From an uncultured Caulobacteraceae bacterium (lineage in GTDB: Bacteria > Pseudomonadota > Alphaproteobacteria > Caulobacterales > Caulobacteraceae): a DNA stretch of 33,429 bases. Numbering within the stretch: the first letter of the stretch is position 1; each line of letters starts with the position of its first letter. Shown here one piece after another: positions 1 to 8,277 of the stretch. The position numbers and the translations under genes were made by a program. Location of the stretch: assembly GCA_903929535.1 (NCBI GenBank), contig CAIYVC010000111.1, positions 1-33,429 on the forward strand, written 5' to 3'. Below the pieces are notes generated by a model, which made no database searches, was not told where the DNA came from, and saw only the letters and a list, made by a program, of their open reading frames with translations.

Positions 1-3000
1 AGCGCGCCCTGGTGCCCGGCAACATCAACAAGAGCGAACTGTGGCGCCGGATCACCTCGACCGATGCCGACGTGCGCATGCCGCCCAAGGACGCTCACAA
101 GACCCTCTCGCCGCGCGACATCGCCGTCATCGAGAAGTGGATCAAGCAGGGCGCCAAGTACAAGCAGCACTGGGCCTACATCCAGCCGACGGTGGTCGAG
201 CCGCAAAAGACCAAGTGGGACAGCCAGGCCGTCAATCCGATCGACCGCTACGTCTACGCCACCCTCGCCAAGGAAGGGCTGTCGCCCTCGCCTGAAGCCG
301 ACCGCGAAACCCTGATCAACCGCGTCACCCTGGACCTGACCGGCCTGCCGCCGACGCTGCAGGAAGTCGACGCCTTCGTCGCCGACAAGGACGCCAACGC
401 CTACGGGAAGCTGGTCGACCGTCTGCTGGCCTCCAAGGAATACGCCGAACGCCAGACCAACATCTGGCTGGACGTGGCCCGCTACGCCGACAGCCGCGGC
501 GGCCTGAACGACGGCGAGCGCCCGATCTCCTTCCCCTATCGCGACTGGGTGATCTCAGCCTTCCAGCGCAACCTGCCCTACGACCAGTTCGTCACCTGGC
601 AGCTGGCCGGCGACAAGATTCAAGGCGCCTCGCGTGAGCAGCTGCTGGCCACGGCCTTCCTCAAGGAAGGCCGCCAGGACTCCGAAGGGGGTTCGATCGA
701 CGAGGAGTTCCGCACCAACTACGTGCAGGAGCGGGCCGAGCTGATCGGCAAGGACTTCCTCGGCCTGACCGTCGGCTGCGCCAAGTGCCACAACCACAAG
801 TACGACGTGATCGCTCAGTCCGACTATTATTCGATGTCGGCCTTCTTCAATCAGATGGACGAGCGCGGCGTCGGCTCCGGCAGCCGTGGCACGCCGATGG
901 GCGCGACCCTGGAGTGGCCGACGGCCCTGCAGACCCAGAAGCTGAACGCCGCCCACGCCACGACGCTGACTAAGGAAAAGGCCTATCAGGACGCTCTGCG
1001 CGCCGCCCAGGCCAAGGCTTCCGCCGCTGTGGCGGCCGTGCCCGAAGCCCAGCGCGTCAACTTCATCAAGACCGCCATCGACGCCGACACCCAGGCCTAC
1101 TACCCGCTGGACACCGGCTATAAGGGCGACTTCGAGTCCCTCTACCTGACCCCGCAGAATATCGCGCTGGGCGCCTTCCCGCCCGAAGGTCAGAAGGATC
1201 CCCTGGCTGCCCTGACGCGGGCCCAGGCCACCGCCTTCCTGCAGAAGAAGATTCTGGCCGACGTCGCCGCGGGCAAGCCCGTGCCGATGATCGATCCCAG
1301 CGCCCCTCCCGGCGCCAACGGCAAGGCCGGCGGCAAGGGTCCGGGCAGCAAGCCCGGGATGAAGCCGGGCATGGCTGCCGGCGGCAAGCCGGGCGTTGAA
1401 AAGGCTGCGGCGGGTCCCGCCGACAAGGCTAAGGCCGGCAAGCCCGGCATGATGAAGGCGGGCCTCGGCGGTGCTGCCGGCAAGGCCGAACCGGGCAAGC
1501 CGGGCCTCGAAGGCAAGGGCGCCGAGAAGGACGTCAAGAAGGTCTCCAGCCAGGTCGCTCGCCGCGGCCGTGGTGGTCAGGCCGCCGACATCGCCGCCCA
1601 CCTGGCTGATCCGGGCCTGCCGCGCCTGGCCTCGCACGAGGTCGACGCCGCCCTGGAACAACTGCTGGCCTCCGGCTACGTCGATGACCGCCTGGGCGAC
1701 CCGCAGCGCATCTCCAAGAAGCAGCTGCAACAGTGGGTGCACGGCGAATCGCTGCTGTGGACCGACTCCGGCCTGCCCGGCGGCGGCAAGGGCTTCGTCA
1801 GCAACGTGAAGTTCGTCCCCGGCCACAAAGGCCAGGGCATCCAGCTGCGCGACTCGGTCTTCTCGATGGATAAGTCGGTGGGCCAGTTCGAACGCACCCA
1901 GCCCTACTCCATCGACTTGTGGCTCAAGCTGCCGACCAAGGCCTATTACGACTCCACCCGCCCGCTCGGCCCCAGCGCCTCGATCCTCTACAACAACGCG
2001 GCCATCGAAAGCCTCGGCTACGAGCTGTCGATGTCGAACGGCAAGCTGTCCTACGCGATCACCCACGTGGCGCCGACCGACATGCTGCTGGTCTCGACCA
2101 AGGCCAACATCCCCACCGGCCGCTGGGTGCACGTCACCTCGACCTACGACGGCAACTCCAAGGCCGAGGGCATGCACCTGTATGTCGACGGCAAGGATCA
2201 GGCTCTCGAGATCGAGCACAACCACCTGACCCGCACCAGCTTCCCGCGCGGCTTCGACAGCCAGTTCGGCAGCTACTTCGGCCTGTCCTCCGGCATCAAC
2301 TTCAACCGCCCCGAGATCGTCGACGGTGCGCTTGACGAGGTCCGCGTGGTCACCCGCGCCCTGACCCCCGTCGAAGTCGCCTACCTGCAGGATCCGCAGG
2401 CCGCCGCCGCGGTTCCGGCCCAGACCGCCCACGCCCAGATGGCTCTGGTCAGCGCCGAGAAGGACCCCGCGGTCCAGAAGGCCTGGCAGGACCTGACCGA
2501 CGCGCGCCTGGCCGAGCAACGGGTCGAAAGCCCGATCAGCCGCGTCATGGTCGCCGGCGACCAGGCTGTCCCGCGCGTCAGCCACGTGCTGGACCGCGGC
2601 GTCTACAATTCCTACCTGCAGGTGGTCGAGCCCCAGGGCATCCCGCGCGTCTTCCCCTGGAGCGACAAGCTCCCCCGGAACCGCCTGGGCCTCGCCGAAT
2701 GGCTGTTCGACCCGAAGCATCCGCTGACCGCGCGCGTCTATGTCAACCGTATGTGGCAGAACCACTTCGGCACCGGCATCGTGCAGACGGTGGACGACTT
2801 CGGCACCCAAGGCACCAACCCGACGCACCCCGAACTGCTGGACTATCTGGCGGTCGAGTTCGTCAAGTCGGGCTGGGACATGAAGCACATGCACAAGCTG
2901 ATGGTCATGTCCGCCACCTACCGGCAGAACTCCAACGTCTCGCGTGAGAACCTGGAGAAGGACCCGCGCAACTTCCTGCTGGAACGCGGCTTCCGCTTCC

Positions 3001-3620
3001 GCATGCCGGCCGAGACGATCCGCGACAACGCCCTGACGGCCTCTGGCCTGCTGGTCAAGAAGGTGGGCGGCGACGCTGTGTTCCCCTACGCCCCTGACGC
3101 GATCTGGGACGGCATCGCCCAAGGCGCCGTGGTCTATCCGACCAATGTGCCCGTCGACCAAAACCATCGCCGCTCGATGTACACCTACATCAAGCGCAAC
3201 GCGCCGGTGGCCAACCTCGAACCGTTCGACATGCCCGACCGCTACAACGCCTCGGTCAGCCGGCCGATCTCTAACACCCCGCTGCAAGGCCTGGTGATGC
3301 TGAACGACCCGCAGTTCATGGAGGCCTACCGCAAGCTGGCCGAACGGGCGATCAAGTCGTCGACCAATGTCGATCAGCAGCTGACCACCCTGTGGCGGCT
3401 GGCGGTTCGCCGCCACCCGGACGCCGACGAACTGGCCATCATCCGCAAATATCGCTCCGCGGAACTGGCTCACATGCAGTCGACCCCGGATGAGGCCAAG
3501 AAGCTGAACGCCATCGGCCTTGCCGCCTCCGACTCCTCGGTCGATCCGGCCATGCTGGCGGCCATGACGATTGTCACCGCGAGCGTGATGAACACGCCCG
3601 ACGCCTACACCCTGCGCTAG
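1..3620 (+). CDS. PSCyt1/DUF1549-LamG-DUF1553 protein, 5' truncated by window edge
   Basis: The reading frame is open to the left edge, and the residues before the apparent GTG at 12 (Arg-Ala-Leu-Val-Pro-Gly) continue the family pattern, so the true start lies outside. Counting from position 12, residues 1-50 are the end of a PSCyt1-type cytochrome domain (DVRMPP, then GAKYKQHW). Residues about 76-285 match DUF1549 (NPIDRYVYATL, LTGLPPT), including a CAKCH heme-type motif at 777-791. Residues about 620-783 resemble a LamG/concanavalin-like fold (YSIDLWLKLP, GRWVHVTSTYDG, LYVDGK). Residues about 886-1150 are DUF1553 (NRLGLAEWL, YVNRMWQNHFG, MSATYRQNS). A Gly/Lys/Pro/Met-rich stretch lies between DUF1549 and LamG. 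Such proteins are best known from Planctomycetes, where they sit beside DUF1501 genes; the biochemical role is unknown. The next gene starts 11 bases after the stop, so the two are probably an operon. The domain call is secure, the function is not. Confidence 0.88.
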   Translation, partial: RALVPGNINKSELWRRITSTDADVRMPPKDAHKTLSPRDIAVIEKWIKQGAKYKQHWAYIQPTVVEPQKTKWDSQAVNPIDRYVYATLAKEGLSPSPEADRETLINRVTLDLTGLPPTLQEVDAFVADKDANAYGKLVDRLLASKEYAERQTNIWLDVARYADSRGGLNDGERPISFPYRDWVISAFQRNLPYDQFVTWQLAGDKIQGASREQLLATAFLKEGRQDSEGGSIDEEFRTNYVQERAELIGKDFLGLTVGCAKCHNHKYDVIAQSDYYSMSAFFNQMDERGVGSGSRGTPMGATLEWPTALQTQKLNAAHATTLTKEKAYQDALRAAQAKASAAVAAVPEAQRVNFIKTAIDADTQAYYPLDTGYKGDFESLYLTPQNIALGAFPPEGQKDPLAALTRAQATAFLQKKILADVAAGKPVPMIDPSAPPGANGKAGGKGPGSKPGMKPGMAAGGKPGVEKAAAGPADKAKAGKPGMMKAGLGGAAGKAEPGKPGLEGKGAEKDVKKVSSQVARRGRGGQAADIAAHLADPGLPRLASHEVDAALEQLLASGYVDDRLGDPQRISKKQLQQWVHGESLLWTDSGLPGGGKGFVSNVKFVPGHKGQGIQLRDSVFSMDKSVGQFERTQPYSIDLWLKLPTKAYYDSTRPLGPSASILYNNAAIESLGYELSMSNGKLSYAITHVAPTDMLLVSTKANIPTGRWVHVTSTYDGNSKAEGMHLYVDGKDQALEIEHNHLTRTSFPRGFDSQFGSYFGLSSGINFNRPEIVDGALDEVRVVTRALTPVEVAYLQDPQAAAAVPAQTAHAQMALVSAEKDPAVQKAWQDLTDARLAEQRVESPISRVMVAGDQAVPRVSHVLDRGVYNSYLQVVEPQGIPRVFPWSDKLPRNRLGLAEWLFDPKHPLTARVYVNRMWQNHFGTGIVQTVDDFGTQGTNPTHPELLDYLAVEFVKSGWDMKHMHKLMVMSATYRQNSNVSRENLEKDPRNFLLERGFRFRMPAETIRDNALTASGLLVKKVGGDAVFPYAPDAIWDGIAQGAVVYPTNVPVDQNHRRSMYTYIKRNAPVANLEPFDMPDRYNASVSRPISNTPLQGLVMLNDPQFMEAYRKLAERAIKSSTNVDQQLTTLWRLAVRRHPDADELAIIRKYRSAELAHMQSTPDEAKKLNAIGLAASDSSVDPAMLAAMTIVTASVMNTPDAYTLR
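1305..1560 (+). repeat. Low-complexity Gly/Lys/Pro-rich linker coding region with KPG repeats
   Basis: This stretch inside the DUF1549/DUF1553 gene encodes about 85 residues made almost only of Gly, Lys, Ala, Pro and Met. The triplet KPG occurs five times (SKPGM, KPGM, GKPGV, GKPGM, GKPGL). It is basic and probably disordered, separating the heme-motif domain from the LamG-like domain. The reading frame stays open and codon use looks like the flanks. Confidence 0.75.
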
Positions 3621-3631
3621 GAGGGATGACG

Positions 3632-5119
3632 ATGCACACCGAAGTCAAAATGAGCGAAGAGCAGCGCCAACAGCTACTCAACCTGACCCGCCGGTCCATT
3701 CTGGGCACCAGCATGGGTCTGGGTGGGATCGCCATGGCGGAAATCCTGGGCGGCGGTCAGGCGCGGGCCAAGGGTGCGGGCGGGGCTCCCACCGACGCCG
3801 GCCCCGATCTGGGCAAGCTGGCCACCGGCCAGTTCCCGGCCAAGGCCAAGCGGGTCGTGGACATCCACATGAAGGGCTCGGTCTCGCAGACCGACACCTT
3901 CGACTACAAGCCCGAGGTGTTCAAACGCCACGGCCAGGAGATCCCGCCGTCGGTCAAAGGCCACGGCAAGATCTCGGCCATGTCGAACGGCCAAACCTCG
4001 TTCCCGCTGATGCGGTCGATCGCCGACTTCAAGCAGTACGGCTCCGACGGTCGCTGGGTGTCGGACCTGTTCCCGCACGTTGGCAAGATCGTCGACGACC
4101 TGACCTTCATCCACACCATCTGGAATCCGCAGGTCAACCACGACCCGGCCGACATCCTGATGCACACCGGCTTCCAGCTGGCGGGCCGTCCGGCCGCGGG
4201 CGCCTGGGTCAACTATGCGCTGGGCACCGACAACTCCAACATGCCCAGCTACGTGGTGATGAAGTCGCAGTTCCAGGCCGCCGGCGTGGGCGCGACCCAG
4301 GCCACCTGGTCGGCGGGCTTCCTGCCCTCTAACCACCAGGGCGTGGAATTCCGCTCGGGCAACTCCCCGGTTCTCTACGTCGGCAGCCCCGACGGCATGG
4401 GCCGCCAGGAGCGCCGCGACCAGATGGACGTGATCGGCGAGCTGTCGCGTCACCAGTACCAGAACGTCGGCGATCCGGAGATCCTGTCCAAGATCGCTCA
4501 GTACGAGATGGCCTACCGGATGCAGGACTCGGTGCCGGAAGTCACCGACCTCTCGGACGAGCCGTCCTACATTCTGGACATGTACGGCCCGCAGGTTCAC
4601 CAGCCGGGCACCTTCGCCCGCAACTGCCTGCTGACCCGTCGTCTGATCGAGCGGGGGGTCAAGTACGTCCAGCTGGTTCAAGTGGGCTGGGACCATCACA
4701 ACGCCATCGCCCGCCGCCACCCGCCTGATTGCTGGGCCGTCGACCAACCCTCCGCCGCTCTGGTCACCGACCTGAAGCAGCGCGGTCTGCTGGACGACAC
4801 CCTGGTCACCTGGAAGGGCGAGTTCGGCCGGACGGTTTACGCCCAGGGCGGGATCAACCCCAACTCGGGCCGTGACCACCACGGCGGCAACTTCACCATG
4901 TGGATGGCCGGCGGCGGCACCAAGCCCGGTATCGCCTACGGCAAGACCGACGACTTCAGCTACAACATCGCTGAGAACCCGGTCGAAATTCACGACATGA
5001 ACGCCACCATGCTTCACCTGCTGGGCATCGACCACAAGCAGCTGACCTTCCACTACCAGGGCCGCGATTTCCGCCTGACGGACACCGCCGGCAAGATCAT
5101 CCCGGGCATCCTCGCCTAA
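3632..5119 (+). CDS. DUF1501 family protein, Tat-exported
   Basis: The 495-residue protein begins with a twin-arginine signal (TRRSILGTSMGLGG) followed by an Ala/Gly-rich segment, so it is probably folded in the cytoplasm and exported. The body matches DUF1501, a family distantly related to sulfatase/alkaline-phosphatase folds: GEFGRTVYAQGG, GRDHHGGNFTMWMAGGG, and a C-terminus with HLLGIDHKQLTFHYQGRDFRLTD. An ATG at 3626 touches the AGGAGGG Shine-Dalgarno (3619-3625), whereas ATG 3632 is ideally spaced from it, so 3632 is preferred. It follows the DUF1553 gene closely, the standard pairing of these families, and ends at a terminator. Substrate and activity are unknown. A homologue lies on the minus strand at 19155-20735 beside DUF1800. 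Confidence 0.9.
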   Translation: MHTEVKMSEEQRQQLLNLTRRSILGTSMGLGGIAMAEILGGGQARAKGAGGAPTDAGPDLGKLATGQFPAKAKRVVDIHMKGSVSQTDTFDYKPEVFKRHGQEIPPSVKGHGKISAMSNGQTSFPLMRSIADFKQYGSDGRWVSDLFPHVGKIVDDLTFIHTIWNPQVNHDPADILMHTGFQLAGRPAAGAWVNYALGTDNSNMPSYVVMKSQFQAAGVGATQATWSAGFLPSNHQGVEFRSGNSPVLYVGSPDGMGRQERRDQMDVIGELSRHQYQNVGDPEILSKIAQYEMAYRMQDSVPEVTDLSDEPSYILDMYGPQVHQPGTFARNCLLTRRLIERGVKYVQLVQVGWDHHNAIARRHPPDCWAVDQPSAALVTDLKQRGLLDDTLVTWKGEFGRTVYAQGGINPNSGRDHHGGNFTMWMAGGGTKPGIAYGKTDDFSYNIAENPVEIHDMNATMLHLLGIDHKQLTFHYQGRDFRLTDTAGKIIPGILA

Positions 5120-5145
5120 GGGCTGGGTTGATCGGACTAAATGCG

Positions 5146-5175
5146 AAAGGGCGGTCCGCGAGGGCCGCCCTTTTT
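5146..5175 (+). terminator. Rho-independent terminator after DUF1553-DUF1501 operon
   Basis: GGGCGGTCC (5149-5157) pairs with GGGCCGCCC (5162-5170), with one G-U pair, around a GCGA tetraloop. The stem is preceded by AAA and followed by TTTTT. It lies 26 bases after the DUF1501 stop. Confidence 0.9.
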
Positions 5176-5361
5176 GCTGTGTCACTGATCCAAAGTGAGC
5201 TTCGGCGCGTACTAAGGATCTAGGGCGGGGCTTCCATCTTCTTTTCGATCCATTTCAGGAGCCTGCCTCTCTGCTAAGATCGGCGTCGCCGGTTGAGGAT
5301 TGGTCAAGGCTTGGCGGCCATAATACGCCGCTTGGCGATTGGGCCGCGTTTGGAGTTGGAG

Positions 5362-5760
5362 ATGGCTGCCCTCGGAGCCGATCCAAAAGTGCTGGTGGCG
5401 GACGATGATCCGCTTCTGCGCGCCATCCTGCAGCACAAGCTGACCTCCTCGGGCTATCAGGTCCTGACCGCTGGCGACGGCCGCGAAGCCCTGATCCAGG
5501 CGCAGGCGCATCGGCCCGCGGCGATCGTCCTGGACGCCATGATGCCGATCATCGATGGCTTCGAAACCCTGCGCCGCCTGAAGTCCGTTGCGGAATTGAG
5601 CGGCATCGTGGTGGTCATGCTGACCGCCCTGAAACGCGAGCAGGATATCGTCAGCGCGCTGAAGCTCGGCGCCGCCGACTATCTGGTCAAGCCGTTCAAC
5701 CCGGACGAACTGGTCGCCAGGCTGATGCGCCTTGTCCCTGTGCGGGCCCTGAACGGATGA
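5362..5760 (+). CDS. Stand-alone response regulator receiver protein
   Basis: The 132-residue protein is a single CheY-like receiver domain with no output domain. The acidic pair is in LVADDD (residues 12-16), the phospho-acceptor is Asp58 (IVLDAMMP), the switch residue is Thr88 (VMLTA) and the conserved lysine is Lys110 (LVKPF). An upstream ATG in frame (5293) would add 23 unrelated residues; ATG 5362 has GGAG six bases upstream and gives a normal receiver start. The stop overlaps the next ATG (ATGA at 5757-5760), so the two are translationally coupled. No kinase lies beside it. The neighbouring ORF is truncated, so the original operon partner may be lost. Confidence 0.85.
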   Translation: MAALGADPKVLVADDDPLLRAILQHKLTSSGYQVLTAGDGREALIQAQAHRPAAIVLDAMMPIIDGFETLRRLKSVAELSGIVVVMLTALKREQDIVSALKLGAADYLVKPFNPDELVARLMRLVPVRALNG

Positions 5761-6494
5761 GTTGGCGCACAGCGGCGATCGGGCTGCTGATCCTGTCAGG
5801 CGCGGGCGCGGCGTCCCCGGTCCTGGCCCAGGCGCCGCCTCCGGCCGCGGCCCCGGCCAAGCCCCTGTCGCCGTACGACAAGGCGGTGCAGGACCGTATC
5901 GCCGGCCGGAGCAACGAGGCGATCACGGCCCTTGAGGCGCTCAGTCAGTCCGCGCCGATGGATGCCGACATCTGGCTCAACCTGGGCCTCGCCTATTCGG
6001 CCAAGGGCGACTTCAAGGCGGCTGAGGCGGCCCTGGCCAAGGGCCTGAAGATTTCGCCCAACTACAACGATATGCGCGTCGCCTATGCCCGGGTGGCCGA
6101 GGTCGGCCTGGAGGAGCATGCCGACGCCTATCCCAAGGCTCTGTCCGGCGGCATGGCTCAGCGTGCCGCCATCGCCCGCGCTCTCTATGGACGCCCGGCC
6201 CTACTACTGCTGGATGAACCGTTCAGCGCGGTGGACGCCTTTACCCGCATGCGCCTGCAGGACCTGTTGCTGTCGATCGCCAAGCGACGCGGGGCCACCC
6301 TTCTGCTGGTGACCCACGACATCAACGAGGCGGTCTATCTGTCAGACCGGGTGATCGCTCTGACAGGGCGTCCGGGCCGGCTGGCGGGCGAGGTCGCCGT
6401 CGGCGTACAGGCGCCCCGTGAGCGCGAAGACCCGTCGCTGGCCGCCGCCCAGGCCCAGATCCTGCGGCTGTTCCAGGAAGAGCGGGTCGCTTAG
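5757..6494 (+). pseudogene. Chimeric ORF: exported TPR N-terminus (YaiO-like) fused to ABC ATPase C-terminal half
   Basis: The ORF encodes 245 residues. Residues 1-25 are a Sec signal (ILSGAGAASPVLAQ) and residues 40-113 form TPR-like repeats (DIWLNLGLAYSAKGDFKAAE, LKISPNYNDMRVAYARV), as at the N-terminus of YaiO-type outer-membrane proteins. From about residue 115 it becomes the C-terminal half of a nitrate/sulfonate/taurine-type ABC ATPase: signature LSGGM (129-133), Walker B LLLLDEP (149-155), H-loop VTHD (about His187). Walker A and the Q-loop are absent, and the ATPase part sits behind an export signal. This cannot work as an ABC ATPase and lacks any beta-barrel, so I treat it as an in-frame fusion of two broken genes, with the join near 6090-6105. 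A new function cannot be excluded. The start overlaps the receiver gene by four bases. Confidence 0.75.
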
Positions 6495-6576
6495 AGCGCC
6501 CAGGCGTCGTCGGAAGTCAGAAAAATTGGACCAAAAACTTCCGGACGGGGCTCTGGCTGCGTCAAGGTCACGCAAG

Positions 6577-6597
6577 CATAATCCGGTCTCAGACCGG
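6577..6597 (+). promoter_or_regulatory. Perfect 7-bp-arm palindrome, candidate operator of the amidohydrolase gene
   Basis: CCGGTCT-C-AGACCGG (6583-6597) is a perfect inverted repeat with a one-base centre, 52 bases upstream of the amidohydrolase start. It follows directly on CATAAT (6577-6582), a possible -10 hexamer; no good -35 was found. A dimeric regulator bound here would cover the transcription start. This rests on symmetry and position only. Confidence 0.3.
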
Positions 6598-6649
6598 CGG
6601 GCTCCGGGGCGCATCGTCCCCTGGCTCGGCAAACGACGAGGGTGGACCG

Positions 6650-8170
6650 ATGAAATTCATCAGTGACGAAGACCGCGCCAAGCTGATCCCAGCGGAAGAC
6701 CTGCCGAACTTCACGCCCATCCCCACCCAGACCATCTCCAGCGACGAGTATTTCCCCGCCCCGCAGACGGCCAAGCAGCGCCAGATGGAGGCGCGCCTGC
6801 TGTACATGGGCGATCAGATGGCCGGTAAGCTGGGCGTCTCGCGCCGCCAGTTCTTCCAGACCGCCGCGGGCATGGCGGCGGCCTATGTGGCGCTGAACGA
6901 GACCTTCGGCGGCGGTTTCTTCGAAGCCAGCCGAGCCGAGGCCCAGACGCCCGAGCAGGCCGATGAGCGCGCCAAGGCGCTCAAAGGCCAGTGGATCATG
7001 GACATGCACACCCACTTCCTGCGCGACGACACGCGGCTGGTCAGTTTCGCGGCCATGCGCAACGCGGTGGGCAAGGCCGGCTGGAACCAGGCGTTGGCGG
7101 GCAAGGAACAGACCCTCGAGGACCTGAAGTTCGAAAACTACGTCAAGGAGATGTTCCTGGATTCGGACACCAAGCTGGTGTGCATCTCCTCGGCGCCGTC
7201 GGACGTCACCCAGGATTGGTTTCTCACTAACCAGCAGATGGCCGACGCCCGGACCAAGGTGAACGACCGGTTCGGCTCAAAGCGCCTCTATTCCCACGCC
7301 ATCTTCACGCCGGGCCAGCCCGGCTGGCTGGATCAGGTGGACGCCTCCATCGCGCTCAAGCCCGACGCGATGAAGGGCTATACGATCGGCGACAACACCC
7401 ACAAGGATCTTAGCCGCTTCCCCTGGCGGATGGACGACGAGAAGACGACCTACAGGGCCTACGAGAAGTTTGTGAAGGCCGGCGTCAAGAATGTCTGCGT
7501 GCACAAGGGCCTGTTCCCCACCACCATGGATAAGCAGTACCCCAACCTGCGTCCCTTCGTGGACGTCAGCGACGTGGGCAAGGCGGCCAAGGACTGGCCC
7601 CAGCTGAACTTCCACATCTTCCACTCCGGCTTCCGCCATGTGGGCGGCGACCCGCAGCTTGGCCTGGACGAATGGAAGAAGACCGGGCGGCTGTCCTGGG
7701 TCAGCGACCTGGCAGACATCCCCGGCAAGTACGGGGTCAGCAACGTCTACTGCGACACCGGCCAGGTGTTCGCCTTCACCTTGATCTCGGTGCCCGAGGT
7801 GGTGGCGGCGATGATGGGCATCCTGGTCAAGGGCTTGGGTGCGGACCACGTCATGTGGGGCACCGACGCGCTGTGGACCGGCTCGCCTCAATGGCAGATC
7901 GAAGGGCTTCGTCGCCTGGAAATTCCCGAGGACATGCAGAAGAAGCACGGGTTCAAGCCGCTCGGCGCGGCCGACGGTCCCGTGAAGAGCGCCATCTTCG
8001 GCGGCAACAACGCCCGCATGTTCAACATCGACTTCAAGCAGCAGCAGGCCCTTCAGGCCAAGGACAAGCTTACGGCCATGAAGGTGGCCTACGAGCTGGA
8101 AGGGCCGGAGCCCTCCAACCTGCGCTACGGCTACGCCGCCCAGCCCATCGATTATTCCGCCTTCGCCTGA
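6650..8170 (+). CDS. Amidohydrolase family protein (Amidohydro_2-like) with Tat motif
   Basis: The 506-residue protein has an unusual layout: a polar N-terminal region of about 62 residues precedes a twin-arginine motif (SRRQFFQ, residues 64-70) and a hydrophobic stretch (TAAGMAAAYVALN). The catalytic domain then starts at DMHTHFL (His120 and His122, the HxH metal motif). Other likely ligands are in FHIFHSGF (His322, His325) and WGTDALW (Asp406), as in the amidohydrolase-2/ACMSD-like branch, which includes metal-dependent decarboxylases and hydrolases. Substrate is unknown. GAGGGTGGA lies 5-10 bases before the ATG. The gene is preceded by a palindrome and ends at its own terminator, so it is probably monocistronic. 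The Tat motif suggests a periplasmic enzyme, although the long leader before it is atypical. Confidence 0.85.
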   Translation: MKFISDEDRAKLIPAEDLPNFTPIPTQTISSDEYFPAPQTAKQRQMEARLLYMGDQMAGKLGVSRRQFFQTAAGMAAAYVALNETFGGGFFEASRAEAQTPEQADERAKALKGQWIMDMHTHFLRDDTRLVSFAAMRNAVGKAGWNQALAGKEQTLEDLKFENYVKEMFLDSDTKLVCISSAPSDVTQDWFLTNQQMADARTKVNDRFGSKRLYSHAIFTPGQPGWLDQVDASIALKPDAMKGYTIGDNTHKDLSRFPWRMDDEKTTYRAYEKFVKAGVKNVCVHKGLFPTTMDKQYPNLRPFVDVSDVGKAAKDWPQLNFHIFHSGFRHVGGDPQLGLDEWKKTGRLSWVSDLADIPGKYGVSNVYCDTGQVFAFTLISVPEVVAAMMGILVKGLGADHVMWGTDALWTGSPQWQIEGLRRLEIPEDMQKKHGFKPLGAADGPVKSAIFGGNNARMFNIDFKQQQALQAKDKLTAMKVAYELEGPEPSNLRYGYAAQPIDYSAFA

Positions 8171-8220
8171 CGGCGGGTCACTGGTTCTACCCCGGGGGTT
8201 TCCTCCGCTCGGGGGCACTC

Positions 8221-8251
8221 AAAGGCGCTGCTCCGGCAGCGCCTTTTTTTT
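8221..8251 (+). terminator. Rho-independent terminator after amidohydrolase
   Basis: GGCGCTG (8224-8230) pairs with CAGCGCC (8237-8243) around a CTCCGG loop, with AAA before and eight T after on the plus strand. On the minus strand the same hairpin is followed by only TTT, so it may act weakly on the convergent regulator transcript ending at 8278. Confidence 0.9.
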
Positions 8252-8277
8252 GATCGTCTTTCCGTCGGAGCGCCCGG

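Noticed and set aside
555..3473. Long minus-strand ORF of 972 codons opposite the DUF1553 gene
   Set aside because: The plus strand has clear domain signatures across the whole span. The minus product is a Gly/Val/Arg/His-rich antisense translation typical of high-GC coding DNA.
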